DNA from: Hafnia alvei
GTDB lineage: Bacteria > Pseudomonadota > Gammaproteobacteria > Enterobacterales > Enterobacteriaceae
Assembly: GCF_964063325.1 (NCBI RefSeq)
Contig: NZ_OZ061315.1
Span: 4,712,001-4,776,000 of the forward strand
DNA: 64,000 nucleotides
Direction of reading: 5' to 3'
The translations under genes were made by a program, and so were the position numbers. This document shows positions 53,765 through 64,000 of this stretch, piece after piece. Below the pieces are notes generated by a model. The model searched no databases and was not told where the DNA came from. It saw only the letters and a program-made list of their open reading frames with translations. Within the stretch, counting starts at the first letter, position 1. Every line of letters starts with the position of its first letter.

Positions 53765-54538
53765 ATGGGCATTGATATTCAGACGTTAATTACGCCGCTG
53801 TTGGCGCTTTGGCTGCCTTTCGTGCGTATTTTATCTTTTCTGCATTTCAGCCCAATTTTCGATCAGAAGTCGTTTTCACGCCGCATCAAAATTGGCACCG
53901 CGCTGGGGCTTTCCATTCTGATAACCCCCATGCTGCACAATAACGTGGTGCTCACCGAACTGATGTCGATGCGCAGCGTGATTTTGATGGGCGAACAAAT
54001 TCTGTGGGGTTTCCTGTTCGGGGCGACGCTTCAGCTGGTATTTGTTGCGCTGCAAACCGCGGGACATATTCTTTCTATGAATATGGGGCTCGGTATGGCG
54101 ATGATGAACGATCCCAGCAGCGGCTCATCCACCACCGTGATTTCACAGATTATTTTTGTATTTTGTGCCCTACTATTTTTCACTATGGATGGACACCTGT
54201 TGTTTATGACCATCCTGTACAAAGGCTTTGTCTATTGGCCTATTGGGCAAGCGATTAATGAGTTTTCACTGCGTACGCTGGCGCTGAGCTTAGGCTGGAT
54301 TATGTCAGCAGCCACATTAATTGCCTTGCCGACCACCTTCGTGATGCTGATTGTGCAGGGCGGATTTGGCCTGCTTAACCGTGTATCCCCCACGTTGAAC
54401 CTGTTTTCTCTCGGCTTCCCCATCAGCATGCTGTTTGGCCTGCTGTGTATGACGCTGATTATCGCGAACGTCCCCGACCACTATCTCAATTTAACCAACG
54501 AGATCTTGGCACGCCTCGACAATATGAGGGTGAACTGA
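53765..54538 (+). CDS. lfiR: Export gate protein, FliR type
   Basis: This 257-residue membrane protein has about six hydrophobic helices and FliR motifs (LWLPFVRILSFLHFSPIF; GHILSMNMGLGMAMMNDP; TFVMLIVQGGFGLLNRVSP). Its stop shares a base with the lfhB ATG (TGATG). Confidence 0.94.
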   Translation: MGIDIQTLITPLLALWLPFVRILSFLHFSPIFDQKSFSRRIKIGTALGLSILITPMLHNNVVLTELMSMRSVILMGEQILWGFLFGATLQLVFVALQTAGHILSMNMGLGMAMMNDPSSGSSTTVISQIIFVFCALLFFTMDGHLLFMTILYKGFVYWPIGQAINEFSLRTLALSLGWIMSAATLIALPTTFVMLIVQGGFGLLNRVSPTLNLFSLGFPISMLFGLLCMTLIIANVPDHYLNLTNEILARLDNMRVN

Positions 54539-55674
54539 TGTCTGCCAGTTCAGGTGAAAAGAGCGAAAAACCCACCTCGGGCAAACTGCGAAAAGCCCGC
54601 GGCAAAGGTGATATTCCCCGTTCCAAAGATATGACGATGGCGACCGGACTGTTGGCCTCGTTTATTACCATGACGGTTTTTTTCCCTTTTTATAAGCACC
54701 TGATCAGCGAATCGTTTATGTCAGTGAGCCTTATGGGAAACAAGCTGGATGATGATGGCGTGATTGAGCAGTTTTTACTGCGTAACGTTTTTATCTTATT
54801 GAAATTTATCGCCACGCTGATCCCGATCCCAGTGGCATGCATTGTGGCTAGTCTGGTGCCGGGTGGCTGGATTTTTACGCCAAATAAATTAATCCCTGAT
54901 TTTAAGAAAATTAATCCCATCAGCGGTGTAAAGCGCATGTTTTCCGCCAGCCACTACGTGGACGTGGGCAAGATGCTGGCGAAATGTGGCGTATTGCTAA
55001 TAACGCTTTACATGATGGTGCACGACTCCCTGACGCCGCTGTTGCAGCTGCAAACCATGTATCTGCGTCAGGCCATTATGGCTGGCTTCGACATTTTGCA
55101 TCACGTTCTCAGCTATTTCGTGGCCATTATCGTCCTGTTTGCCTTTATTGACGTGCCGCTAAGCAAATTCATGTTCACCAAAAAGATGCGCATGACCAAA
55201 CAGGAAGTGAAAGAAGAGTACAAAAACAACGACGGTAATCCGCAAATCAAAGGGCGTATTCGTCAGCTGCAACGGCAGATGGCCATGGGGCAGATTAATC
55301 AAACCGTGCCCACCGCCGACGTGATTCTGACGAACCCAACGCACTATGCGGTGGCGTTGAAGTATGACCCCGATAAAGCCCAAGCCCCCTTTATTGTCGC
55401 CAAAGGCGTGGATGATATTGCGCTTTATATCCGTGAAGTGGCGATGACCAATAACATTGAAGTGGTGGAGTTTCCGCCGCTGGCGCGTGCGGTCTATCAC
55501 ACCACCCGCGTGAATCAACAGATACCCGCGCAGCTGTTCCGCGCTATCGCTCACGTATTGACCTATGTGATGCAGATTAAATCTTGGCGTTCAGGCCAAA
55601 CCGAATTTAAACCCCGTTTGAATACGCAAATCGAGATCCCGAAAGAGGTGCTAAAGACGCATGGCAAACAGTAA
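54538..55674 (+). CDS. lfhB: Export switch protein, FlhB type
   Basis: This 378-residue protein has four transmembrane helices and the autocleaving NPTH motif at residues 266-269, followed by YAVALKYD. N-terminal GEKSEKPTSGKLRKARGKGD is typical. The ATG at 54538 is chosen, since a longer open frame to 54445 lies inside lfiR. LafE (FliK) should act through it to switch substrates. Confidence 0.96.
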   Translation: MSASSGEKSEKPTSGKLRKARGKGDIPRSKDMTMATGLLASFITMTVFFPFYKHLISESFMSVSLMGNKLDDDGVIEQFLLRNVFILLKFIATLIPIPVACIVASLVPGGWIFTPNKLIPDFKKINPISGVKRMFSASHYVDVGKMLAKCGVLLITLYMMVHDSLTPLLQLQTMYLRQAIMAGFDILHHVLSYFVAIIVLFAFIDVPLSKFMFTKKMRMTKQEVKEEYKNNDGNPQIKGRIRQLQRQMAMGQINQTVPTADVILTNPTHYAVALKYDPDKAQAPFIVAKGVDDIALYIREVAMTNNIEVVEFPPLARAVYHTTRVNQQIPAQLFRAIAHVLTYVMQIKSWRSGQTEFKPRLNTQIEIPKEVLKTHGKQ

Positions 55675-57757
55675 GTTAAAGCTGGCTTTTACAACATTAA
55701 GGCAGGGAAACGTCGGCGTCCCGATCCTGTTGCTGTGCGTACTGGCAATGGTTATTTTGCCTTTGTCACCGCTGGTGCTGGATATTCTCTTCACCTTCAA
55801 CATCGTGCTGGCGGTGTTGGTGTTATTGGTTGCGGTCAACAGTAAACGTCCACTCGACTTCGCCGTTTTCCCCACGATTTTGCTGATAACCACGCTGATG
55901 CGACTGACGCTAAACGTGGCATCAACCCGTGTAGTTTTACTTCACGGTCACGAAGGCGTAGGCGCCGCCGGTAAGGTTATCGAAGCCTTTGGTCAGGTAG
56001 TGATCGGCGGTAACTTCGTCGTGGGTTTTGTGGTCTTCGTTATTTTGATGATCATCAACTTCGTGGTTGTTACCAAGGGCGCTGAGCGTATTTCCGAGGT
56101 TTCGGCTCGCTTTACGCTAGACGCCCTGCCGGGTAAACAGATGGCTATCGACGCCGATCTGAACGCCGGCTTGATCAATCAGGAACAGGCCAGAGCGCGC
56201 CGTAAAGACGTTGCCAACGAGGCCGATTTCTACGGCGCAATGGACGGCGCGTCGAAGTTTGTTCGCGGTGACGCCGTTGCCGGGATCATGATCCTGATTA
56301 TTAACGTGATCGGCGGTATCTGTATTGGTATTTTTAAATACGATTTGGATGCCAGCCATGCGTTCCAGCAATATGTTCTGCTGACGATTGGTGATGGTTT
56401 GGTGGGTCAGATCCCATCCCTGCTGTTGGCGACCGCCGCGGCGATTATCGTGACCCGCGTTAGTGATGGTGAAGACGTTAGCGATGAAATCAAAACTCAG
56501 CTGCTAGCAAAACCGACCGTTCTCTATACCGCTGCGTTTGTGATGTTCATTCTGGCCGTAGTGCCAGGCATGCCGCATATTGCCTTCCTCAGCTTCACCG
56601 GTTTGCTCTTGTTCGCTGGATGGAAGCAGAGCAAGAAGGTGCAAAAAGCCGAGCCGGTTACCGATATGGAGGCTATCAGCGAAGCTATCTCCAAAGACAA
56701 TACGCCGGTCGTGAGCTGGGATAGTATTCCGCTCATCGAGCCTATCGGTTTGAACTTGGGGTATAAACTGGTCACGCTGGTTGATTCCGCCAAAGGCAGC
56801 CCGCTTTCCCAGCGTATTCGCGGTGTTCGACAGGTGATATCTGAAACCTGTGGCGTATTGCTACCCGAAATTCGGATTCGTGAAAACTTCCGCCTGAAGC
56901 CAGCCCAATACGCCATTCATATCAACGGGATAAAAGTGGCAACCGGCGAAGTTCACTCCGACAAGTTAATGGCTATTCCGGGCGCTGAACTGTATGGCGA
57001 AATTGACGGCGTATTAGATACCGATCCGGCCTACGGCATGGCGATCATCTGGATCGTGCCAGACCAAAAGGCCAAAGCGTTAAATCTGGGCTATCAGGTT
57101 GTGGATTGCGCCAGCGTGGTCGCCACGCACGTCAATAAAGTGGCGCGTCACTATTTACCGGACCTGTTCAACTATGACGATATCACTCATCTTCATGCGC
57201 GTTTGGGCTTACAGGCACCAAAACTGGCAGAAGATCTGGCTGGCGCGCTTAACTTCAGCCAACTGCTGCGAATTTATCGTCAACTACTGACCGAACACGT
57301 TTCGCTAAAAGATATTGTGACCATTGCCTCGACGCTGTTAGAAAGCGCCGCGGTAACCAAAGATCCTATCTTGCTAACCGCCGATGTGCGCTACGCGTTA
57401 CGCCGCGCGATTATTAATAGCGTCAATGGCGATAAAGGTTCTCTGGCGGTATATACCATTGATAATGAATTGGAAAACTTGCTGCTGAGTGCACTGAATC
57501 AGTCTCAGCAGGCGGGAAAAGTGGCGTTGGATAGTTTCCCTGTCGACCCGAATATTTTGTCGCAGTTACAAAATACCATGCCGATGATCCACGAGCAGAT
57601 GAAAGCTCAAGGATACGCACCTATTTTGCTGGTTGCTCCGCAGCTTCGCCCTATCCTTTCACGCTACGCACGCCTATTCGCCGCAGGATTGCAGGTGCTT
57701 TCGTATAACGAAGTGCCGGATGATAGTGATTTGAGTATTGTGGGGACGTTGGCTTAG
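55661..57757 (+). CDS. lfhA: Export gate protein, FlhA type
   Basis: This 698-residue protein has eight N-terminal transmembrane helices (to about residue 320), the family signature near NFVVVTKGAERISEVSARF and LDALPGKQMAIDADLNAG, and a cytosolic C-terminal platform domain. It overlaps lfhB by 14 bp and is the last gene of the locus on the right. Confidence 0.96.
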   Translation: MANSKLKLAFTTLRQGNVGVPILLLCVLAMVILPLSPLVLDILFTFNIVLAVLVLLVAVNSKRPLDFAVFPTILLITTLMRLTLNVASTRVVLLHGHEGVGAAGKVIEAFGQVVIGGNFVVGFVVFVILMIINFVVVTKGAERISEVSARFTLDALPGKQMAIDADLNAGLINQEQARARRKDVANEADFYGAMDGASKFVRGDAVAGIMILIINVIGGICIGIFKYDLDASHAFQQYVLLTIGDGLVGQIPSLLLATAAAIIVTRVSDGEDVSDEIKTQLLAKPTVLYTAAFVMFILAVVPGMPHIAFLSFTGLLLFAGWKQSKKVQKAEPVTDMEAISEAISKDNTPVVSWDSIPLIEPIGLNLGYKLVTLVDSAKGSPLSQRIRGVRQVISETCGVLLPEIRIRENFRLKPAQYAIHINGIKVATGEVHSDKLMAIPGAELYGEIDGVLDTDPAYGMAIIWIVPDQKAKALNLGYQVVDCASVVATHVNKVARHYLPDLFNYDDITHLHARLGLQAPKLAEDLAGALNFSQLLRIYRQLLTEHVSLKDIVTIASTLLESAAVTKDPILLTADVRYALRRAIINSVNGDKGSLAVYTIDNELENLLLSALNQSQQAGKVALDSFPVDPNILSQLQNTMPMIHEQMKAQGYAPILLVAPQLRPILSRYARLFAAGLQVLSYNEVPDDSDLSIVGTLA

Positions 57758-57799
57758 GTTTTGTTTAATAAGCTTATATCTTCTAAGCGGGTAATGTCA

Positions 57800-58173
57800 G
57801 GTTTCGGCCGCCTCTCAATTGCGGCATTCACATTTAACCTTACGCGAAGGCGTTCGAGTCGGGTGCGCCAGCGCGCGCACCCAACACCCGCGCGCTTTTA
57901 TCCGCGACGCCATCTTCGCTCCGGTTTGGTATCGGCCATCCAGGCCGCCCCAAACTCCACGCAGACGTCCTGTCTGCGTGGCTCAACCTGCCAAGACTTC
58001 AAGTTTAATTCAGTATAGAGCCGCCATCAGGAAGATGGCGCCAGGTTGAGGGCGTGCAGAGATGCACGCTCCGAGACCGGTCGGCCTAACAACACAGGAC
58101 AAAAGCGCGAGAGTCGAGAGGTCGCCAACAATGATATTTGCATATAAATACCAAACCTGACCGGCGGACGAAA
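57800..58173 (+). repeat. Large structured intergenic repeat, copy B
   Basis: This 374-bp element is homologous to 9592-10032 and in the same orientation. Hairpins are at 57957-57981 (10-bp stem, CCACGCAGAC / GTCTGCGTGG), 58023-58039 (GCCATC / GATGGC, loop AGGAA) and 58052-58069 (GCGTGCA / TGCACGC, loop GAGA). Each stem has a different sequence from copy A yet still pairs. It lacks the A-tract segment and fourth hairpin of copy A. Short ORFs (57761-58018, 57819-58049) cross it. It separates lfhA from xylB. Confidence 0.85.
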
Positions 58174-58202
58174 TCACGCTTCGCACTCTGCAAATATTCG
58201 CC

Positions 58203-59666
58203 CTAGATTTTAGGTAACGTAAATACCTCCAACGCCCGATACAACTCCCTGAAAATACGTCGTCTTTCTTGATAACTCTCATGCCGTGCCGCATCGGGTT
58301 TATGCACCTGCTCCAGCGGAAGTTCTGGTAACAGTTCGGCGAGCGGCGTATTTGGATGCAGTGCGATCTGAGCTAAACGTGCGGCACCTAGCGCGGGGCC
58401 AACGTCGCCGCCGGTTCGGTATTCGAGCGTTTGTCCGCTGATATCAGCCAGCATCTGACGCCAATATGCGCTGCGTGCGCCGCCGCCAATCAGCGTAATG
58501 CGCTGTGGCCTCAGACCTGTGGCATGTAGCACATCCATCCCATCCGCCAGCGCAAAACCCACGCCTTCTAACACAGCTCGGCATAAATCGGCACGCTGAT
58601 GCTCATGGGTCAGTCCCCAGAATGCGCCCTTGGCCTCTGGGTTATTATGCGGCGTGCGTTCACCGGAGAGATAAGGTAAAAACCACAGCGGGGCCTCAGC
58701 CGGAGCGCTGCTTTCCACCTCTTTTAGCAGCTCAGACACGCTGCTAAGCCCCGTGAGTTTCGCAACCCAATCCAAACACGATGCCGCGCTGAGCATTACG
58801 GACATCAGGTGCCACGTATTCGGCAAGGCGTGGCAGAAACTATGTACCGCGCTTTCTGGATTACTTAAGAAACCATCACTGACGGCAAAATAGACGCCGG
58901 AGGTTCCAAGCGAAAGCATCGCCTGACCTGAACGATATAAACCCACGCCCACGGCACCCGCGGCGTTATCGCCACCGCCAGCCACCACAGGCACAACCGG
59001 CATATGCCAACGCTGCGCAATGGATGCCAGTAATTCGCCCGTAATCTGCGAGCCTTCAAACAACGCAGGCATATGGCTGCGATTAAGCCCCGTTGCTGCC
59101 AGCAGCTCATCACTCCAATCGCGCTGGCCCACATCTAGCCACATCGTGCCTGCCGCATCGGACATATCGCTGGCAAAAACACCGCTCATCTTCCAGCGCA
59201 GGTAATCCTTGGGTAACAGCACTTTATCTATTTGAGCAAACACGTCGGGCTCATGCTTTGCCACCCATTTGAGCTTCGGCGCGGTAAAGCCCGGCATCAT
59301 CAAATTGCCGGTAATCTGGCGAGAATTGGGCACGCGCGCCTCTAATTCTCCACACTCTTGCGCGCTGCGCCCATCGTTCCAAAGAATTGCCGGCCGCAGA
59401 ATATTTTGCTGTTTGTCGAGCAGCGTAGCCCCATGCATCTGGCCTGTCAGCCCTACCGCTCGCACGTTGCTCAGTAAATGTTGTTTGCCAAGCGCCAGCA
59501 CCGCCGCATCCGTGGCACGCCACCATGATGCGGGATCTTGCTCAGACCATAATGGATGCGGACGATTGACCTGTAACGGCTCGCCATGGCTGGCTATCAC
59601 CTTGCCCTCTTCGCTGAGCAAAATGGCTTTTACGCCGGAGGTCCCTAAATCAATACCCAGATACAT
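58203..59666 (-). CDS. xylB: Xylulokinase
   Basis: This 487-residue FGGY-family kinase phosphorylates D-xylulose to xylulose 5-phosphate. It is very similar to E. coli XylB (IDLGTSGVKAILL; GQMHGATLLD; MPGFTAPKLKWV; GGGDNAAGAVGVG). An AGGAG Shine-Dalgarno lies 9 bp upstream of the ATG. It follows xylA after 66 bp that contain a palindromic repeat. Confidence 0.97.
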   Translation of the reverse strand: MYLGIDLGTSGVKAILLSEEGKVIASHGEPLQVNRPHPLWSEQDPASWWRATDAAVLALGKQHLLSNVRAVGLTGQMHGATLLDKQQNILRPAILWNDGRSAQECGELEARVPNSRQITGNLMMPGFTAPKLKWVAKHEPDVFAQIDKVLLPKDYLRWKMSGVFASDMSDAAGTMWLDVGQRDWSDELLAATGLNRSHMPALFEGSQITGELLASIAQRWHMPVVPVVAGGGDNAAGAVGVGLYRSGQAMLSLGTSGVYFAVSDGFLSNPESAVHSFCHALPNTWHLMSVMLSAASCLDWVAKLTGLSSVSELLKEVESSAPAEAPLWFLPYLSGERTPHNNPEAKGAFWGLTHEHQRADLCRAVLEGVGFALADGMDVLHATGLRPQRITLIGGGARSAYWRQMLADISGQTLEYRTGGDVGPALGAARLAQIALHPNTPLAELLPELPLEQVHKPDAARHESYQERRRIFRELYRALEVFTLPKI

Positions 59667-59684
59667 GGCGTAGCTCCTGTTCTC

Positions 59685-59726
59685 GAACGGTTCCTCCCCC
59701 GATTAAGTGGGGGAGGTTAGCAGGGG
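59685..59726. repeat. GC-rich palindromic intergenic repeat, copy 5
   Basis: A GAACGGTTCC core followed by CCTCCCCC ... GGGGGAGG arms resembles copies 1-3. It lies between xylA and xylB within one operon, so it may attenuate transcription or stabilise xylA mRNA. Confidence 0.75.
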
Positions 59727-59732
59727 AAAGTA

Positions 59733-61052
<1,320 letters not shown>

Positions 61053-61210
61053 GGCGATACCCTCTAAGTAGGTTCAATGTGCGTTGACATCACCATCTTG
61101 GAAGTCTCACACCGCCATATCAATTACGAAATTTCACTCCGTTGTTAAGAGAATTATTAATTGTGCTCTATATCCCAAAGTCTCAAAAAATAACATTGAA
61201 AGTAGCGAAG

Positions 61211-61226
61211 TATGATGTTTGTCATA
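61211..61226. promoter_or_regulatory. CRP-like palindrome between xylA and xylE
   Basis: TATGA, 6 bp, TCATA is a symmetric match to the core TGTGA-N6-TCACA of CRP sites, located in the xylA-xylE divergent region. XylR sites are expected beside it; AT-rich direct repeats are visible, but I could not place them with confidence. The rest of 61053-61435 holds nothing else I can name. Confidence 0.5.
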
Positions 61227-61435
61227 AAAAACACAATTCATAACTCAGAAGTAAAATATGGCAATTGTTTTAAAACGATTGCCGCTAGAGGATTAACTCC
61301 GTTTTATCTTCCGGTTTAACCTCTTATCTGATTTTTATTAGAAGTTCAGTATTACTCTACGGATAGAAATAAAAAAGAGCTTTTTTATTATAAATCAGAT
61401 GTTGCATGTCTAAAAAGTAAGGCAGGGCAATTACT

Positions 61436-62911
61436 ATGAAACAGCACTATAACTCATCTTATATCTTTAGAATCACGCTGGTTGCCACACTGGGAGGGCT
61501 CCTTTTTGGCTATGATACGGCGGTCATATCAGGTACGGTTGATTCGATAAATCAAGTATTTGTACAACCACAAGGCCTCAGCGAAGCCGCGGCTAACTCA
61601 CTACTGGGCTTCTGCGTAGCCAGTGCGCTGATTGGGTGTATTATCGGTGGAGCAATGGGGGGCTATCTTAGCAATCGCTTTGGTCGTCGAAACTCATTAA
61701 TGATCTCAGCGCTGCTTTTCCTTATTTCCGCTATCGGTTCAGGATGGCCAGAATTAGGGTTAAGCACCATTAATCCAGATGGCGGAATACCTGTTTACTT
61801 GTCAGGATATATTCCAGAGTTTGTTATTTATAGAATCATCGGTGGCGTCGGCGTAGGATTAGCCTCAATGCTTTCCCCTATGTATATTGCGGAAATTGCA
61901 CCGGCAGAAATAAGAGGTAAATTAGTTTCATTTAACCAATTTGCTATTATTTTTGGTCAGCTGATGGTTTATTGCGTTAACTATTTTATTGCACGCTCTG
62001 GCGATGCGCTATGGCTAAATAGCATCGGTTGGCGTTATATGTTTGCATCAGAGGCTATTCCAGCGATTTTATTCTTTGGTTTGCTGTTTTCCGTGCCAGA
62101 AAGCCCTCGTTGGCTCATTGCTCGTGGTGAAACCAAACGGGCTGGCGATATTCTGACTCGCATCATGGGAAAATTGCAGGCCGAACCCGCGCTGAAAGAG
62201 ATCACCCGCTCACTCAATAATCCCGAGCATGCGAATGCGCGCTTGCTGATGTTTGGGGCGGGAGTCATCGTTATCGGCGTCATGCTTTCGGTATTCCAGC
62301 AGTTCGTCGGGATCAACGTAGTGCTGTATTACGCACCAGAAGTGTTTAAGACCTTAGGTGCCAGCACGGATATCGCCCTGCTACAAACCATCATCGTTGG
62401 GGTTATCAATCTAACCTTTACCGTAGTGGCCATTATGACGGTCGATAAATTTGGCCGTAAACCTTTGCAGATCATCGGCGCATTAGGCATGTCGCTTGGG
62501 ATGTTTGGCTTAGGCACCGCTTTCTATGCCCAGCTTTCTGGCGTGGTGGCGCTCGCGTCAATGCTATTTTACGTGGCGGCTTTTGCCATGTCGTGGGGAC
62601 CGGTTTGTTGGGTACTGCTTGCGGAAATATTCCCTAATGCAATCCGTAGCAAAGCCTTAGCTGTCGCCGTGGCTGCTCAGTGGATAGCGAACTATTTTGT
62701 CTCTTGGACGTTCCCAATGATGGATAAAAACTCCTATCTGGTGGCGCATTTCCATAACGGATTCTCCTACTGGATTTACGGCGTCATGGGCATTCTCGCC
62801 GCATTGTTTATGTGGAAATATGTTCCAGAAACCAAAGGGAAATCACTCGAAGAACTTGAATCTCTCTGGACCCACCGTCCTCGCTCACAGGATCAAGACA
62901 TTAAAATCTAA
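61436..62911 (+). CDS. xylE: D-xylose:proton symporter
   Basis: This 491-residue sugar porter (MFS) has 12 transmembrane helices. It follows E. coli XylE closely: GGLLFGYDTAVISGT, the RFGRR loop, PESPRWL, QQFVGINVVLYYAPEVF and PETKGKSLEEL. Substrate residues such as the QQ pair in TM7 are kept. It is divergent from xylA, where E. coli has xylFGH, so uptake here is through the symporter. Confidence 0.96.
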   Translation: MKQHYNSSYIFRITLVATLGGLLFGYDTAVISGTVDSINQVFVQPQGLSEAAANSLLGFCVASALIGCIIGGAMGGYLSNRFGRRNSLMISALLFLISAIGSGWPELGLSTINPDGGIPVYLSGYIPEFVIYRIIGGVGVGLASMLSPMYIAEIAPAEIRGKLVSFNQFAIIFGQLMVYCVNYFIARSGDALWLNSIGWRYMFASEAIPAILFFGLLFSVPESPRWLIARGETKRAGDILTRIMGKLQAEPALKEITRSLNNPEHANARLLMFGAGVIVIGVMLSVFQQFVGINVVLYYAPEVFKTLGASTDIALLQTIIVGVINLTFTVVAIMTVDKFGRKPLQIIGALGMSLGMFGLGTAFYAQLSGVVALASMLFYVAAFAMSWGPVCWVLLAEIFPNAIRSKALAVAVAAQWIANYFVSWTFPMMDKNSYLVAHFHNGFSYWIYGVMGILAALFMWKYVPETKGKSLEELESLWTHRPRSQDQDIKI

Positions 62912-62921
62912 AATCCTTCAT

Positions 62922-62948
62922 ACTCATCCGGCGTAAAGTCGGATGAGT
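62922..62948 (+). terminator. Hairpin after xylE
   Basis: A 9-bp stem ACTCATCCG / CGGATGAGT with a 9-nt loop lies 11 bp after the xylE stop. It lacks a proper U-tract and resembles REP-type hairpins, so termination is uncertain. Confidence 0.5.
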
Positions 62949-63032
62949 GTTGTGAAATAATGCGTTATCCCCTTCGTACCCGATTTTGCTTCCCTGTTTG
63001 CGCCTTACCCATCATCGTTTAACGGAGTCAGT

Positions 63033-64000
63033 ATGTTTGCCAAACGCTATCGCATTACATTGTTATTCAATGCCAACAAGGCGTATGACCGTCAGGTGGT
63101 GGAAGGTGTCGGTGAGTATTTACAGGCTTCTCAGTGTGATTGGGATATTTTTATCGAAGAGGACTTTCGTTGCCGCATCGACAATATCAGAGATTGGCTG
63201 GGCGATGGCGTGATTGCCGATTTTGACGATCGTGAAATTGAAACGCTGTTAAGCAATCTCGAAGTGCCGATTGTCGGCGTTGGTGGCTCCTATCATCGCG
63301 AAGAGGACTATCCACCTGTTTCTTACATCGCCACCGATAATCACGCGCTGGTTGAAAGCGCATTTTTGCATCTCAAAGAAAAAGGCATCAACCGCTTCGC
63401 TTTTTATGGCCTGCCAACCAGCAGCGATAAACGATGGGCGCAGGAGCGAGAGTATTTTTTCCGTCAGTTGGTCGCTAAAGAACAGTACCAAGGCGTGGTT
63501 TATCAAGGGATGGAAACAACGCCGGATAACTGGCAATACGCACAGAACCGACTGGCTGACTGGGTACAGACGCTGCCGCCGCAAACCGGCATTATTGCCG
63601 TTACCGATGCGCGTGCTCGCCATCTATTACAGGTATGCGAGCATCTTGATATTGCCGTACCTGAAAAAATCAGCGTCATCGGCATCGATAATGAAGAACT
63701 CACGCGATATCTGTCACGCGTGGCGCTTTCGTCGGTCGCACAAGGCACACGCCAGATGGGTTATCGTGCAGCTAAAATGCTGCATCAGCTGCTATCAAGC
63801 GGAAAGCCGTCGGTTCCTCAACGTGTTTTAGTTCCGCCAATAAAAGTGGTTGAGCGAAGATCGACAGATTTTCGCTCGCTAAGCGATCCGTCCGTGATTC
63901 AAGCCATGCATTTTATTCGTCACCATGCCTGCGAAGGGATCAAGGTTGAACAGGTTTTGGATGCCGTGGGAATGTCCCGTTCAAACCTAGAGAAGCGTTT
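63033..64000 (+). CDS. xylR: Xylose operon activator XylR, 3' end outside window
   Basis: The frame is open from the ATG at 63033 (CGGAG Shine-Dalgarno) to the window end, 322 of about 390 codons. It is very similar to E. coli XylR: a LacI/PBP-like D-xylose-binding domain (LLFNANKAYDRQVVEGVGEYL; GDGVIADFDD; GVGGSYH) followed by the start of the AraC-type DNA-binding domain (QAMHFIRHHA; DAVGMSRSNLEKRF). With xylose it activates xylAB and probably xylE. Confidence 0.96.
   Translation, partial: MFAKRYRITLLFNANKAYDRQVVEGVGEYLQASQCDWDIFIEEDFRCRIDNIRDWLGDGVIADFDDREIETLLSNLEVPIVGVGGSYHREEDYPPVSYIATDNHALVESAFLHLKEKGINRFAFYGLPTSSDKRWAQEREYFFRQLVAKEQYQGVVYQGMETTPDNWQYAQNRLADWVQTLPPQTGIIAVTDARARHLLQVCEHLDIAVPEKISVIGIDNEELTRYLSRVALSSVAQGTRQMGYRAAKMLHQLLSSGKPSVPQRVLVPPIKVVERRSTDFRSLSDPSVIQAMHFIRHHACEGIKVEQVLDAVGMSRSNLEKR

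Noticed and set aside
61076..61094. CRP site immediately upstream of xylA
   Set aside because: The half sites have 7-bp spacing and poor symmetry, and lie next to the xylA Shine-Dalgarno.

Overview
The window reads as chromosomal DNA of an Enterobacterales species. The best guess is a Hafnia-like genus (Hafniaceae). This rests on E. coli-like housekeeping genes (selC, yicJ-yicI, metL-metB-metJ, metF, xylB-xylA, xylE, xylR) with clear divergence from E. coli, roughly 50% GC, and a complete Flag-2 (lateral-type) flagellar locus. The genus is inference and would need 16S or ANI to settle.

Layout: (1) 1-2984 is the end of a genomic island integrated at the 3' end of selC: a broken AAA-type ATPase gene running off the left edge, and a P4-type tyrosine integrase. 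(2) 2985-9448 is core sequence: selC (tRNA-Sec), a DJ-1/PfpI protein, the yicJ-yicI alpha-xyloside operon, and a deaminase/MFS exporter pair. (3) 9592-10141 is a large intergenic repeat, copy A. (4) 10197-15633 is the methionine regulon (metL, metB, metJ, metF) with MetJ operators visible. (5) 15808-57757 is an apparently complete Flag-2 locus: lafUTSFEDCB, two tandem flagellins (lafA), lafZ plus a small membrane partner, lafW-lfgLKJIHGFEDCB, lfgA, lfgMN, a variable region with a predicted flagellin-modification cassette, lfiJIHGFE, lafK, and lfiMNPQR-lfhBA. (6) 57800-58173 is copy B of the large repeat. (7) 58203-64000 is the xylose locus xylB, xylA, xylE and the start of xylR.

How the genes work together: LafK (a sigma-54 activator) probably fires the lafB and lfgB operons, each preceded by a near-perfect -24/-12 element. 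LafS (a sigma-28 type factor), held by the anti-sigma factor LfgM, probably fires lafA1, lafA2 and lfgM through a shared promoter pattern deduced here. Between lfgN and lfiJ lies an AT-richer four-gene block (nucleotidyltransferase, HAD phosphatase, methyltransferase, CDP-glycerol-transferase-like protein) beside a FliB-like lysine methylase and a two-domain glycosyltransferase. This gene content resembles the flagellin 'type A' phospho-amino-acid glycan cluster of Clostridioides difficile and the b-type flagellin cluster of Pseudomonas aeruginosa. It is the best candidate for an under-described system here.

The other notable signal is the 0.4-kb repeat present twice in the same orientation on either side of the met plus Flag-2 segment. 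Its stems differ in sequence between copies but keep base pairing (covariation), which implies a conserved structure.
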